Shown in pieces: positions 9,672-17,303 of a stretch of 64,000 nt of DNA. How positions within the stretch are numbered: position 1 is the first letter of the stretch; the number at the start of each line of letters is the position of its first letter. The position numbers were made by a program, and so were the translations under genes. Source of the DNA: Kiritimatiellota bacterium B12222 (lineage in GTDB: Bacteria > Verrucomicrobiota > Kiritimatiellia > SS1-B-03-39 > UBA6053); assembly GCA_029719485.1 (NCBI GenBank), contig CP120722.1, positions 3,472,001-3,536,000 on the forward strand, written 5' to 3'. The notes under the pieces were generated by a model. That model was not told the origin of the DNA, searched no databases, and was given only the letters and a program-made list of their open reading frames with translations.

Positions 9672-9674
9672 TAT
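9655..9674. promoter_or_regulatory. 20-bp perfect palindrome, candidate operator
   Basis: ATATTGAC, a 4-base spacer, then GTCAATAT: two perfect 8-base arms. It lies 20 bases upstream of the regulator start and overlaps the inferred -35 box. LacI- and GntR-type proteins bind such dyads as dimers, so this is the best candidate site for autoregulation and control of the whole glycan operon. The binding itself is inferred. Confidence 0.55.
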
Positions 9675-9716
9675 ATTGTTTACTCATTCTCTTATGAAGT
9701 CACCCCACCCCCACGC

Positions 9717-9738
9717 TTAATCCGTAAAAACGGATTAA
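9717..9738. repeat. 22-bp perfect inverted repeat
   Basis: TTAATCCGT and ACGGATTAA are perfect 9-base arms around AAAA. The repeat lies between the divergent regulator and PEP-CTERM genes, about 105 bases before the PEP-CTERM start. It differs in sequence from the nearby ATATTGAC dyad, so it may be the site of another regulator. It lacks a following T run in either direction and is unlikely to be a terminator. Confidence 0.4.
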
Positions 9739-9778
9739 TATTTCCTGCACAAAACACTTAGGGTCCGATCTTAATTTT

Positions 9779-9784
9779 TATAAT
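9779..9784 (+). promoter_or_regulatory. Possible -10 box of the PEP-CTERM gene
   Basis: A perfect TATAAT lies 58 bases upstream of the ATG at 9842. No good -35 hexamer stands at the right spacing, so either an activator is needed or the match is due to chance in AT-rich DNA. Confidence 0.3.
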
Positions 9785-9841
9785 TTACTAAATAAAACCC
9801 AACATATCGAACACCCGAAAGGGTTAGAACGGAGAACATTA

Positions 9842-10597
9842 ATGAACACAAAACAAATATTACGATGTGCGCTCGTCCCTCTGATCACCGCAAGCACCAT
9901 GGCTTCTGCCAGCATTATTTTTGAAGAGAACTTTAACGATGATACAGCGACAGGCTTCTCAGACCCTTACGACATTTACACTCCGGCAAGCCAAGTTTAC
10001 ACCGTAACAACCGGAGGAACAGGAGTGATTGGGAATAACGTTATAGGTCCCTCAGTGGCAGAGGTAGGCAGCTTAACCGGAACTGATTTCAATCTAACAA
10101 GCTCCTTTAAAATATTGAATGGCACAGGAAAAGGAACCCTTGGGTTTGCCACCTTTGGAAATGACAGCGATTTATCGGGCTCATACTACCAAGCCTATAT
10201 CAGTCGACCCGGCACCGCAGGCTCCTTGGACATATCCATGGTTCTTGAAGAAGTGGGTGGAGACGGACTTATAAACAGTTCAAGCACGGCAACCTTAACC
10301 TCAATTGAAGACACCACTCTTTTATTTACCCTCTCAGGAATTTACGATGGCGGAAATCTTTCCCTGTCCTTTAATGTCACAGGCGGAGGGATTAATAAAA
10401 CCATCAGCGGAATCGACACCACTCCATTAACCGGTGAATATTTCGGCTATCGCACTACCCGTGCCGGAGGCCCCACCAACGTGGAAATGGATAACTTCCT
10501 CATCGTCTCCATCCCTGAACCAAACAGCATTACCCTGCTCTGTCTCGGCGCATTAAGCATTCTTCTGGTTAAGAACACCCGTAAACGTCGACGCTAA
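9842..10597 (+). CDS. PEP-CTERM sorted exported protein
   Basis: This 251-residue protein has an N-terminal signal peptide (cleavage probably after the SASA region near residue 24) and a C-terminal exosortase signal: IPEPNS, a hydrophobic helix of about 17 residues, and a basic KNTRKRRR tail. The middle is a low-complexity, Gly/Thr/Ser-rich beta region, FEENFND...GFSDPYDIYTP at the start, typical of secreted lectin-like or matrix proteins. Exosortase and its peptidase step would remove the tail and anchor or release the protein at the surface; no exosortase gene lies in the window. GGAGAA precedes the ATG at suitable spacing. The specific function is unknown. It stands alone, read divergently from the glycan operon. 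Confidence 0.88.
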   Translation: MNTKQILRCALVPLITASTMASASIIFEENFNDDTATGFSDPYDIYTPASQVYTVTTGGTGVIGNNVIGPSVAEVGSLTGTDFNLTSSFKILNGTGKGTLGFATFGNDSDLSGSYYQAYISRPGTAGSLDISMVLEEVGGDGLINSSSTATLTSIEDTTLLFTLSGIYDGGNLSLSFNVTGGGINKTISGIDTTPLTGEYFGYRTTRAGGPTNVEMDNFLIVSIPEPNSITLLCLGALSILLVKNTRKRRR

Positions 10598-10665
10598 ACA
10601 ATCAACCTCACTGCTCTCGTCTTTAACGATGATGAACACATCATCAGGTTACAGCACGGCATCAC

Positions 10666-11436
10666 ATGACCCTTCTTATTTACAGTCTACTTACCATCAG
10701 CTTGATGGTTGCCAGCGTCCTGTATCATCAAGGTCGTACGGGAGCACGCCCCGTAATCATTGCGACGACCAGCGCCATCCTGCTCGTATCTACCTGGAAC
10801 ATCGTAGCTAAAGATTCTTGGTACAAACAAGCAAATGACCTACAACAAAAACGTCAAAAAACGCAAGGTCAAGTAATCGGCAGAAGACTCGCCTCGGAAT
10901 TCCCAGCATCCAAGATTGTGATCATCCATCCTTTTTCCTTACCTGTTGCTGATAAAAATCACGATCCATACAGGACATTGACGAATGAACTCATCAAGGA
11001 ATTTCAGAAAGAAGAATGTACTGTTGAAGAACGAACCCTCCCCACCCCTCACCATATTCTCCAACTCCTGGAACAAGGGAACGAAATAGAAAAAGACACA
11101 GAAGCCAGTCCTGAACTGATGGTCGAAATGGAAAATGCCCGAATTCATCAATTCTCGGATTTCATCCAGGAAGCCAAAGACTTACATAACCAAGCCGACC
11201 TCATCATTTCTTTGGTAGACCTGAGCCCTGAGAATCAAGCGTACGGGATCCCGAGACCTTCCGAATGCCCCAAACTGGTATTACTAAATTGCCGAATCGA
11301 ACACCCTGAAACCTTTTTCCAAAATACTGCCGTAATCGGTGGTGTTCGATTCCCTCCACCAGCCCCTACCCCTAAAAACTACTCCGCATCGAAGCCCCCT
11401 GTACCGGAACGCTTTGAATATTTCACGGTAAAATAA
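10666..11436 (+). CDS. Unknown membrane-anchored protein
   Basis: I do not recognise this 256-residue protein. Two hydrophobic segments lie near the N-terminus (about 2-16 and 28-46), followed by a soluble alpha/beta-looking region with KIVIIHPF and DLIISLVDL strands, and a proline-rich end (PPPAPTPKN). The layout suggests an inner-membrane anchor with a soluble domain; the strand-loop patterns resemble a Rossmann-type or periplasmic-binding fold but no motif is diagnostic. The ATG at 10666 has no clear ribosome-binding site. It follows the PEP-CTERM gene by 68 bases, which contain a weak GATGATG/CATCATC dyad, and converges with recR, whose stop lies 13 bases away. Confidence 0.65.
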   Translation: MTLLIYSLLTISLMVASVLYHQGRTGARPVIIATTSAILLVSTWNIVAKDSWYKQANDLQQKRQKTQGQVIGRRLASEFPASKIVIIHPFSLPVADKNHDPYRTLTNELIKEFQKEECTVEERTLPTPHHILQLLEQGNEIEKDTEASPELMVEMENARIHQFSDFIQEAKDLHNQADLIISLVDLSPENQAYGIPRPSECPKLVLLNCRIEHPETFFQNTAVIGGVRFPPPAPTPKNYSASKPPVPERFEYFTVK

Positions 11437-11449
11437 GCCAGCACTTAAA

Positions 11450-12046
11450 TCAAACGTCTTGACGTCCCTTCATCGCGCGCTTGAGCGTTTCAGGATCACT
11501 ATACGCCAAGCCACTTCCTGCCGGCAACCCAAAGGCCAGTCGGGTTACTTTAATCCCCAGAGGGCGCAAAACTTCAGCCAATAAACTCGCAGTGGCATCG
11601 CTCTCCACATCCGTATTGAGCCCCAACATCACTTCCGCCACCTCATCTTCCTGAATGCGCAACAACAACTTCTCCACCAGCTCCCGCGTTACCGTCTCAT
11701 CCTGCATGGGGGAAATCTTCCCGCGTAAACAATAATAACGCCCTGGAAAACTCCCCGCCTGCTCAATCACTTGAATATCCGGAGCCCCCTCCACCACACA
11801 CAGTACTTTATTTGTGCGTTTCGGATCGCGACAAATGCGACAAGGGTCCTGATCCACCGATGTCAAATTTCCACAACGTTGGCACAGCGAAATTTCTCTG
11901 CCCGCCCGTTCCAACGCCTCCACCAATTCGTGGAGTAAATTCTGATCTCGCAACAAAAGTTTATACGCCATCCGCTCCGCCGTTCGCCGGCCAATGCCGG
12001 GAAGGCGGGAAAGTGTGCGGATCAGTTGTTGCAAGGAATCCGTCAT
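11450..12046 (-). CDS. recR: Recombination mediator RecR
   Basis: This 198-residue protein matches RecR in length and order of domains. It has an N-terminal helix-hairpin-helix (LPGIGRRTAERMAYKLL), a four-cysteine zinc finger (C55, C58, C69, C72), a Toprim domain beginning LCVVEGAPD and including LGLNTDVESDATA, and the C-terminal Walker-B-like LAFGLPAGSGLAYSD. RecR acts with RecO/RecF to load RecA at single-strand gaps during repair. It starts 1 base after ybaB, in the conserved dnaX-ybaB-recR order, so it is co-transcribed and probably translationally coupled. Confidence 0.97.
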   Translation of the reverse strand: MTDSLQQLIRTLSRLPGIGRRTAERMAYKLLLRDQNLLHELVEALERAGREISLCQRCGNLTSVDQDPCRICRDPKRTNKVLCVVEGAPDIQVIEQAGSFPGRYYCLRGKISPMQDETVTRELVEKLLLRIQEDEVAEVMLGLNTDVESDATASLLAEVLRPLGIKVTRLAFGLPAGSGLAYSDPETLKRAMKGRQDV

Positions 12047-12047
12047 T

Positions 12048-12362
12048 TTAGAAAGGCATTCCTGGAATATTCATACCTTTGGTCAATGCACCCATTTCAG
12101 TGGCCATGGTTTCTTTACCCAAATTCACAGCACCCTGAACGGCTGTCAACACCATGTCTTGCAACATCTCCACATCATCAGGATCAACCACTTTAGGATC
12201 AATACTGAGATTGCGCACGGAACCATCGCAAGTGGCCGTAACGGTAACCATACCCCCACCAGCACTAAAGGACACTTCACGCTCAGCCAATTCTTCCTGA
12301 ACTTTCTGCATTTTTGCCTGTAGTCCTTGCGCCTCTTTGAGCATTTTCATCATGTTTGCCAT
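12048..12362 (-). CDS. ybaB: YbaB/EbfC nucleoid-associated protein
   Basis: A 104-residue protein of the YbaB/EbfC family: an N-terminal helix rich in Met, Lys and Gln (MANMMKMLKEAQGLQAKMQKVQEEL), the core GGGMVTVTATCDGSVRNLSIDP, and a C-terminal helix ending in a short tail. The family forms dimers that bind DNA and help organise the nucleoid. It lies between dnaX and recR, as in many bacteria. AGGAAG stands about 10 bases before the ATG at 12362. Length and synteny make the call secure. Confidence 0.95.
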   Translation of the reverse strand: MANMMKMLKEAQGLQAKMQKVQEELAEREVSFSAGGGMVTVTATCDGSVRNLSIDPKVVDPDDVEMLQDMVLTAVQGAVNLGKETMATEMGALTKGMNIPGMPF

Positions 12363-12380
12363 GTTCTTCTTCCTTTTTGA

Positions 12381-12944
12381 TTAACGTTGTATTTCTTTAA
12401 TATCGCCGTGAAAAACTTCGATCACTTGACGAATTGCCGGATTCTTCACCCACTCCTTGGGATTATCTCCAGCGGTTTCAATATGAAATTCAGGATCATC
12501 TTTCTCAACCTGCCCCTCTTCCGGTAAATGATGAGACCAGGTCACCGCCTCTTTCATCACCTGGTATCCAATGCGAATCGAACGCCCCAGGCGTTGAGAA
12601 AAGAAGGTATGTAATCCCCCATGATCCAACCTCATCACTTCATCCATCACCCCGGAAAACTCAGGATCAAATCCAATCGTCAAAGCCGTATCGGTAAGCC
12701 ACAAAGGCCAGGAATCTCGTAGATCCCGTTTGAGGAGCGGCTGTAACACCAAACATTTTTCCACCACATCCGGCCACTCCTCCCGTAAGGCATCCAATTC
12801 CGCTTGATGCGCTTCAGAAATGACAGGTTCAGGCTCTGGTTCCGGCTCGGGATCAGGTACCACAACCGGTGGAGGTTCAGCCTTCGGAGATGCTGATCGC
12901 AGCACGGTCGCATCAACTCCTGCTTCAGAGGAGAGAGGGCTTAC
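12381..12944 (-). CDS. dnaX: DNA polymerase III tau C-terminal part of dnaX (-1 frame)
   Basis: This is not a separate gene. It continues dnaX in the -1 frame after the run of ten A at 12954-12945. From GTA at 12944 it encodes 187 residues: a Ser/Glu/Pro-rich linker with a PEPEPEPEP stretch, then a folded domain (EEWPDVVEKCLVLQPLLKRDL, TIGFDPEFSGVMDEV) like the C-terminal, alpha-binding part of the tau subunit. Joined with the first part, tau would be about 575 residues. A GTG at 12905 could only start a protein lacking the ATPase, which is unlikely to be the main product. It ends 18 bases before ybaB. Confidence 0.8.
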   Translation of the reverse strand, partial: VSPLSSEAGVDATVLRSASPKAEPPPVVVPDPEPEPEPEPVISEAHQAELDALREEWPDVVEKCLVLQPLLKRDLRDSWPLWLTDTALTIGFDPEFSGVMDEVMRLDHGGLHTFFSQRLGRSIRIGYQVMKEAVTWSHHLPEEGQVEKDDPEFHIETAGDNPKEWVKNPAIRQVIEVFHGDIKEIQR

Positions 12945-14107
12945 TTTTTTTTTTCGACTTCAGGTAATCCACTTTTCAGTCGATCTACCTGAACCCAGAC
13001 TTCATCTAAGGTCGCAAAATTCGCCGTGCGGGCTGCCGCGATCAAACTTGTTTCAAGCAAGGTCCGTTTCGACAATGAATATTTGAGTTGCTCAGAAGCA
13101 CCAATCAGTTTTTCCATCAACGCAGATACCCGCGATGCATCCACCCATTCCGCCTGTTCTCGGATTACCGCCGCTTGAATATCGGGCAACTCATTTAACA
13201 ATCCTCCTTGAGGACTGTACGCTTGCACCAGTACATGACGCATATGGATCACTAAATCTAATAACACCCGCTCGAGATCTTTTCCGGTTTGATCAAATTC
13301 AGCAATCGCATCTAAAATGCCCGGCACATCATGTTTCAAAATCGCCGCAGCTAATTTTTCCAAATGCTCTTGAGACACCAACCCAAAAACAGACAAGACA
13401 TCCTCTTCTCGCAAGGTTTTTCCGCGGAAAGAAATCAGTTGGTCCATCGCTGATAACGCATCCCGCATGCCACCACGCGCACCACGTGCCACGGCCAACA
13501 ATGCTTTTTCTTCAACCTCAACCCCTTCGGCATCGCAGATTTCCTGCAAGCGACCCGTGATATCCTTGGCTAAAATACGACGTAAATCAAAGCGCTGACA
13601 ACGGGAAAGAATGGTGTCTGGAATTTTTTGCGGCTCAGTGGTCGCAAACAAAAATTTCACATGCGGAGGAGGCTCTTCCAAGGTCTTCAACAAGGCATTA
13701 AATGCGCCTTGCGTGAGCATATGCACTTCGTCAATCAAATAGATTTTGTACAACGAGTTATTCGTACCAAATTTTGCATTTTCACGAATTTCACGAACAT
13801 GCTCAACTTTATTGTTACTCGCTCCGTCAATTTCCAACACATCCATGGAATTGCCCGCCGTAATTTCTTTACAGCGACTACAGGTATTGCAGGGATTGGC
13901 CGTTGGCCCATTTTCACAATTCAAGCATTTGGCAAAAATACGGGCCATGGTGGTTTTGCCCGTCCCACGGGAACCCACAAACAAATACGCATGTCCGATG
14001 CGTTCCTGATCAATCGCCCGACCCAAGGTGTCGGTGATATGCGATTGCCCCACTACCTCTGTAAAGGTTTGGGGTCGATATTTGCGTGCTAAAACTTCGT
14101 AGGCCAT
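12941..14107 (-). CDS. dnaX: DNA polymerase III gamma/tau clamp-loader ATPase (short gamma form)
   Basis: The zero-frame product is 388 residues and corresponds to the gamma form. It has the AAA+ Walker A GSRGTGKT (about 45-52), a zinc-binding cysteine set (C61, C64, C73, C76/C79), Walker B LIDEVH (about 125-129), sensor 1 FATTEPQKIP and an SRC arginine-finger motif. Domain III follows and the protein ends VEKKK at TAA directly after the A run. In the clamp loader it drives loading of the beta clamp. Slippage at the A run would extend it to tau. The SRP RNA lies immediately upstream, and ybaB and recR follow, a widely conserved order. Confidence 0.96.
   Translation of the reverse strand: MAYEVLARKYRPQTFTEVVGQSHITDTLGRAIDQERIGHAYLFVGSRGTGKTTMARIFAKCLNCENGPTANPCNTCSRCKEITAGNSMDVLEIDGASNNKVEHVREIRENAKFGTNNSLYKIYLIDEVHMLTQGAFNALLKTLEEPPPHVKFLFATTEPQKIPDTILSRCQRFDLRRILAKDITGRLQEICDAEGVEVEEKALLAVARGARGGMRDALSAMDQLISFRGKTLREEDVLSVFGLVSQEHLEKLAAAILKHDVPGILDAIAEFDQTGKDLERVLLDLVIHMRHVLVQAYSPQGGLLNELPDIQAAVIREQAEWVDASRVSALMEKLIGASEQLKYSLSKRTLLETSLIAAARTANFATLDEVWVQVDRLKSGLPEVEKKK
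12945..12954 (-). other. dnaX: A10 slippery run, probable programmed slippage site in dnaX
   Basis: Ten consecutive A on the coding strand end the gamma reading frame: GAA AAA AAA AAG TAA. Adding one A during transcription, or a -1 shift on the ribosome, opens the tau frame. Thermus thermophilus dnaX uses a similar A9 run for transcriptional slippage. A sequencing error in the homopolymer is the alternative. Confidence 0.75.
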
Positions 14108-14124
14108 AAGATAAAAGGGGGCTC

Positions 14125-14277
14125 AGCACACGAGTTCCAGCGATGCGGCTCAAGCCAGGCGATCTACAGCGCCCGATCTGCCAGTCTTAGTGCTGCTACC
14201 TTCCGGTCCTGACACGGTTCGTCCGCGTTCGTCGCATAGGACCCAGCCGTCAACACCGCACCACCGGAACTCGTGCT
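14125..14277 (-). ncRNA. ffs: Bacterial signal recognition particle RNA (4.5S/scRNA type)
   Basis: On the minus strand the conserved SRP domain IV is clear: GTCAGGACCGGAAGGTAGCA, with the GGAAG tetraloop region and AGCAGCA internal loop, followed by the returning strand. The two ends pair well (AGCACGAGTTCC near 14277 with GGAACTCGTGTGCT near 14125), giving a rod of about 153 nt. The RNA binds Ffh and directs signal peptides to the membrane. The exact ends are estimated from the pairing. It lies just upstream of dnaX, as scr does in Bacillus. Confidence 0.9.
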
Positions 14278-14291
14278 CCAAGTGAAGGAGC

Positions 14292-14319
14292 TGTATAACA
14301 CCCCGCACGCTGATGGCAA
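14292..14319 (-). promoter_or_regulatory. Probable promoter of the SRP RNA
   Basis: TTGCCA (14319-14314) and TATACA (14297-14292) are separated by 16 bases on the minus strand, upstream of the SRP RNA. The start site would be near 14285, a few bases before the paired 5' end. The remaining bases up to 14519 show no other convincing element apart from a weak GCCCA/TGGGGC dyad near 14370. Confidence 0.5.
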
Positions 14320-14519
14320 GCAGGCTTTGAACTTTTTGCTGGTTGAAACAGACCTCAGCCAGAAACAGCCCATAAAGTGGGGCTTTTCCTCTCAGCTTTC
14401 CGAAAAACCAACAAGACCATGCGCCCCGACAGCCCCCCCCCCTCCCCGAGAATCCACCCTTTTTTTATTCCCAGTGATTGCATCACCATTTGCTTTGCCT
14501 ATAACTCTCAAGCACTTGC

Positions 14520-15914
14520 ATGTATTTTAACAGCTTCCAATTTTTTGTTTTCTTTGCGCTTTTCCTCTGCGGATATTTTTTAAGTCCCCGCAAGGGTAAA
14601 TCTTTGCTGATTTTTTTGGGGAGTTTATTTTTCTACGCCTGCTGGGATTTTCGATTTGTCAGCCTCATTCTCTTCTCCACCGTCGTTGATTATGTTGTGG
14701 GATTACGATTGCACGCCTGCTCGGATCCACACAACCGAAAACGCTGGGTGTCCCTCAGTCTAGTGGTCAATTTAGGCCTATTAGGGATCTTCAAATACTA
14801 TAATTTCTTTATCGATAGCGCAGTAGAGCTGTTAACGGATCTCGGATTTCATGCCACTGCCCCCGGAAGCCTCACCATTCTCTTGCCGGTGGGCATTTCC
14901 TTTTACACCTTTCAAACCCTCAGCTATACCCTCGATATCTATCGCAAACAACTTGAGCCCACCCGTAACTTTATCGATTTCGGTGCCTTCGTGACCTTCT
15001 TTCCCCAATTGGTCGCAGGCCCCATTGAACGGGCCGCCCATCTCTTACCCCAAATTCAAAACCCCCAACGTCCGACCGCGGCTCAACTCCGCAACGGCAC
15101 CTTTCTTCTCGCCTGGGGTTTGTTTGAAAAAGTGGTGGTCGCTGACAACTTGGCCTTCATCACCGACAAGGGCTTTGCCGCACCCGCTTCCGGACCCAAT
15201 ACCCTCCTCAGCCTCTACAGCTTTGCCTTTCAAGTCTTTGCCGATTTCGACGGATACTCCAACATGGCCCGCGGCATGGCCGCCATCATGGGCTTCTCGC
15301 TGTTTCATAATTTTAATGCCCCCTACTTTGCCGCCAGCCCCTCCGAATTCTGGAAACGCTGGCATATCACCCTCTCCTCCTGGCTACGGGATTACCTCTA
15401 CATTCCATTGGGCGGAAATCGAAAAGGCCCCATTCGCACACGCCTCAACCTCATGCTCACCATGGTCCTCGGCGGACTCTGGCACGGCGCCGCCTGGACC
15501 TACGTGCTATGGGGAACGCTCCACGGTCTTTTGCTCATGCTCTGGCCCCGAAAGGCTCACCCTCGTAAATGGTGGACAGGCATACTGGTCCGCATCGTTT
15601 TCTTCCATCTCGTTTGCTTAAGTTATCTGTTTTTTAGAGCCGAAGATTTACCCATGGTACTCGAACTTCTGCACAGCTTTGGCCAAGGCTGGTCCCCACT
15701 TGTCAATTCCGACCTATGTACGATCGCCGTAAAAATCTTTGCCTTTTCTACACCCGTGATCCTCTACCAAGCCCTGCAATATCGCAGCGGACAAGTCGAC
15801 CCCGCCCGCGCATGGCCCCTGCCCCTTCGGGTGGGATTTTATGTCATCCTCTTTTATGCAATCGTCCTCTGGGGAGTCAATGATGCTCAGTCGTTTCTCT
15901 ATTTCCAATTTTAA
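14520..15914 (+). CDS. MBOAT-family polysaccharide O-acyltransferase (AlgI-like)
   Basis: This 464-residue protein has about ten hydrophobic segments and typical MBOAT/AlgI motifs: SYTLDIYRK, FFPQLVAGPIER, FADFDGYSNMARG, NAPYFAASPSEFWKRWHITLSSWLRDYLYIPLGGNRKG, and the catalytic histidine in GGLWHGA near residue 322. Such proteins bring an acyl group, usually acetyl, across the inner membrane for transfer to exported polysaccharide. The next gene encodes an SGNH partner and overlaps its 3' end, matching the AlgI/AlgJ or PatA/PatB pairing. A glycosyltransferase and a flippase follow, so the target is probably a surface polysaccharide. Confidence 0.92.
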   Translation: MYFNSFQFFVFFALFLCGYFLSPRKGKSLLIFLGSLFFYACWDFRFVSLILFSTVVDYVVGLRLHACSDPHNRKRWVSLSLVVNLGLLGIFKYYNFFIDSAVELLTDLGFHATAPGSLTILLPVGISFYTFQTLSYTLDIYRKQLEPTRNFIDFGAFVTFFPQLVAGPIERAAHLLPQIQNPQRPTAAQLRNGTFLLAWGLFEKVVVADNLAFITDKGFAAPASGPNTLLSLYSFAFQVFADFDGYSNMARGMAAIMGFSLFHNFNAPYFAASPSEFWKRWHITLSSWLRDYLYIPLGGNRKGPIRTRLNLMLTMVLGGLWHGAAWTYVLWGTLHGLLLMLWPRKAHPRKWWTGILVRIVFFHLVCLSYLFFRAEDLPMVLELLHSFGQGWSPLVNSDLCTIAVKIFAFSTPVILYQALQYRSGQVDPARAWPLPLRVGFYVILFYAIVLWGVNDAQSFLYFQF

Positions 15915-17259
15915 ACTTTTTCATAATGCCGGATTCTGGGCCCTGCTCATCATTGTGCTGATCGAAAGCCTTCTCCAAGCCCCCTTGAGGAAACGCTTTC
16001 ACCGTCACCATGTCGATCGGCTGGTCCAAAAAGTAGACGAACATACCTTTGACGCTCCGGTCTTAATCTTGGGAGACAGTATTGCAGAAAATGTATTTCG
16101 CAGAGTGGTCCCCCTCGAAGATCGTTTTGCCGTTTTTGCATCGAATCAAGCCATCGAAATGACCGGTCAATCCTTCATTTTGCAACGCTACCTCGCCCAC
16201 AACCCCCAACCCGCTATCGTGGTATTGATGGCAGGCATGCCCATGTACGGAGACCTTGAACAGATCTTCACCGAAAATTATATCCAACGGGTGTTTATCC
16301 ACTGGAGCGAAATCGCGTGGATGGCCCAACACACTTTGGACCCCGTGTTTATCTCCAAGTGCATCGCCTACAAATGCTCACCCACCTTTCGATACCGACA
16401 ACAAATACGGGAAAGCTTGCGTCCTCATAAATCAACAGAAGCAGGCCCCGTAACCTACACCGCGCCTCAAGTCCCCAAGTGGTCTGCCAGCTACCGCCTC
16501 AACCAAGCATGGAAAACCCTCCGAAATAAAAACGCCTCGGAAAAAGCTCTGGAAACCATGCTCTCCCTCACCGCGGAAGCACAAATCCCCTTCGTGTATA
16601 TCCCCCCTCCCGGAACCCAACAGGCCCAAGCCACCTTTGAACAGAGCATGCGTGAAATGAGTCGCTATCAAAACACTTGGCCTCATCTGGAAATCTGGGA
16701 GGAAGAAAGAGCGGTTTTCCCCGAAGACAACTTCTTCGACGGCACCCATTTTAATGATCAAGGCTACAGACACATCCGCCCCTACCAAGAAGCCCTCTTC
16801 CTCCGCATCCTCACCACAGGCCAACGCATCGATCAACAAACCAAAGATCTTCGTCGCCTCAATATGAGCGACATCAAAACCCGCAATGGTATCCATCTCC
16901 CTCAGCCCTTCCTTCTTGCCAATTTTTATCCCATCGAAGGGATCCGAAGCCACGCCTTCCAATGGACACAACCTGAATTTGAACTTACGGTAAACGGTTC
17001 AGGCAACCTAATTCTGGAAACGGCAGCCGGCTCACCTCCCGGCATCCTGCGCATACTCTCAGGCTCCCCACACCAAGCCTTCAAACTCACCGGAGGCAAA
17101 CAAATCCTCACCATCCCCCTCTCTTCCGATCACGAACGCCTGCGCTTTTCTTTTCCGCCCTGGAAACCGGACAGCAATGATAACCGAACCTTAGGCATCG
17201 CAATTGAAGCCTTAGGCCTTGCCGCCGCCCCAGCCCACGCAAATAGCCCAAGCGAATAG
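15880..17259 (+). CDS. Membrane-anchored SGNH-like acyltransferase partner of the MBOAT protein
   Basis: The start is ATG 15880 (or 15883), supported by GGGGAG just upstream; it overlaps the MBOAT gene by 35 bases. A single N-terminal membrane segment (FWALLIIVLIESLL) is followed by a SGNH-like domain with LILGDSIAENV (nucleophile Ser) and FFDGTHFNDQGYRHI, the block V carrying Asp and His. This fits AlgJ/AlgX-type periplasmic O-acetyltransferases that take the acyl group from an MBOAT protein. After residue about 330 comes a beta-rich C-terminal domain (ELTVNGSGNLILETAAG) that may bind the polysaccharide. About 460 residues. The pairing is strong; the acceptor is unknown. Confidence 0.83.
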   Translation: MMLSRFSISNFKLFHNAGFWALLIIVLIESLLQAPLRKRFHRHHVDRLVQKVDEHTFDAPVLILGDSIAENVFRRVVPLEDRFAVFASNQAIEMTGQSFILQRYLAHNPQPAIVVLMAGMPMYGDLEQIFTENYIQRVFIHWSEIAWMAQHTLDPVFISKCIAYKCSPTFRYRQQIRESLRPHKSTEAGPVTYTAPQVPKWSASYRLNQAWKTLRNKNASEKALETMLSLTAEAQIPFVYIPPPGTQQAQATFEQSMREMSRYQNTWPHLEIWEEERAVFPEDNFFDGTHFNDQGYRHIRPYQEALFLRILTTGQRIDQQTKDLRRLNMSDIKTRNGIHLPQPFLLANFYPIEGIRSHAFQWTQPEFELTVNGSGNLILETAAGSPPGILRILSGSPHQAFKLTGGKQILTIPLSSDHERLRFSFPPWKPDSNDNRTLGIAIEALGLAAAPAHANSPSE

Positions 17260-17303
17260 ATGCCGGCCTTGTCAGGGTTCCCTCCCCATGCTAGAGGCCC
17301 ATC

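Noticed and set aside
12381..12905. Separate 174-codon gene after dnaX
   Set aside because: Its sequence is the tau C-terminal domain and joins dnaX by a -1 shift at the A10 run, so an independent gene is unlikely.
14164..14373. 69-codon minus-strand frame over the SRP RNA
   Set aside because: The SRP RNA core with its GGAAG loop explains this stretch, and the frame has no coding pattern or ribosome-binding site.
14367..14382. GCCCA/TGGGGC dyad followed by TTTT
   Set aside because: The stem is short with a bulge, and no gene ends near it on the plus strand.
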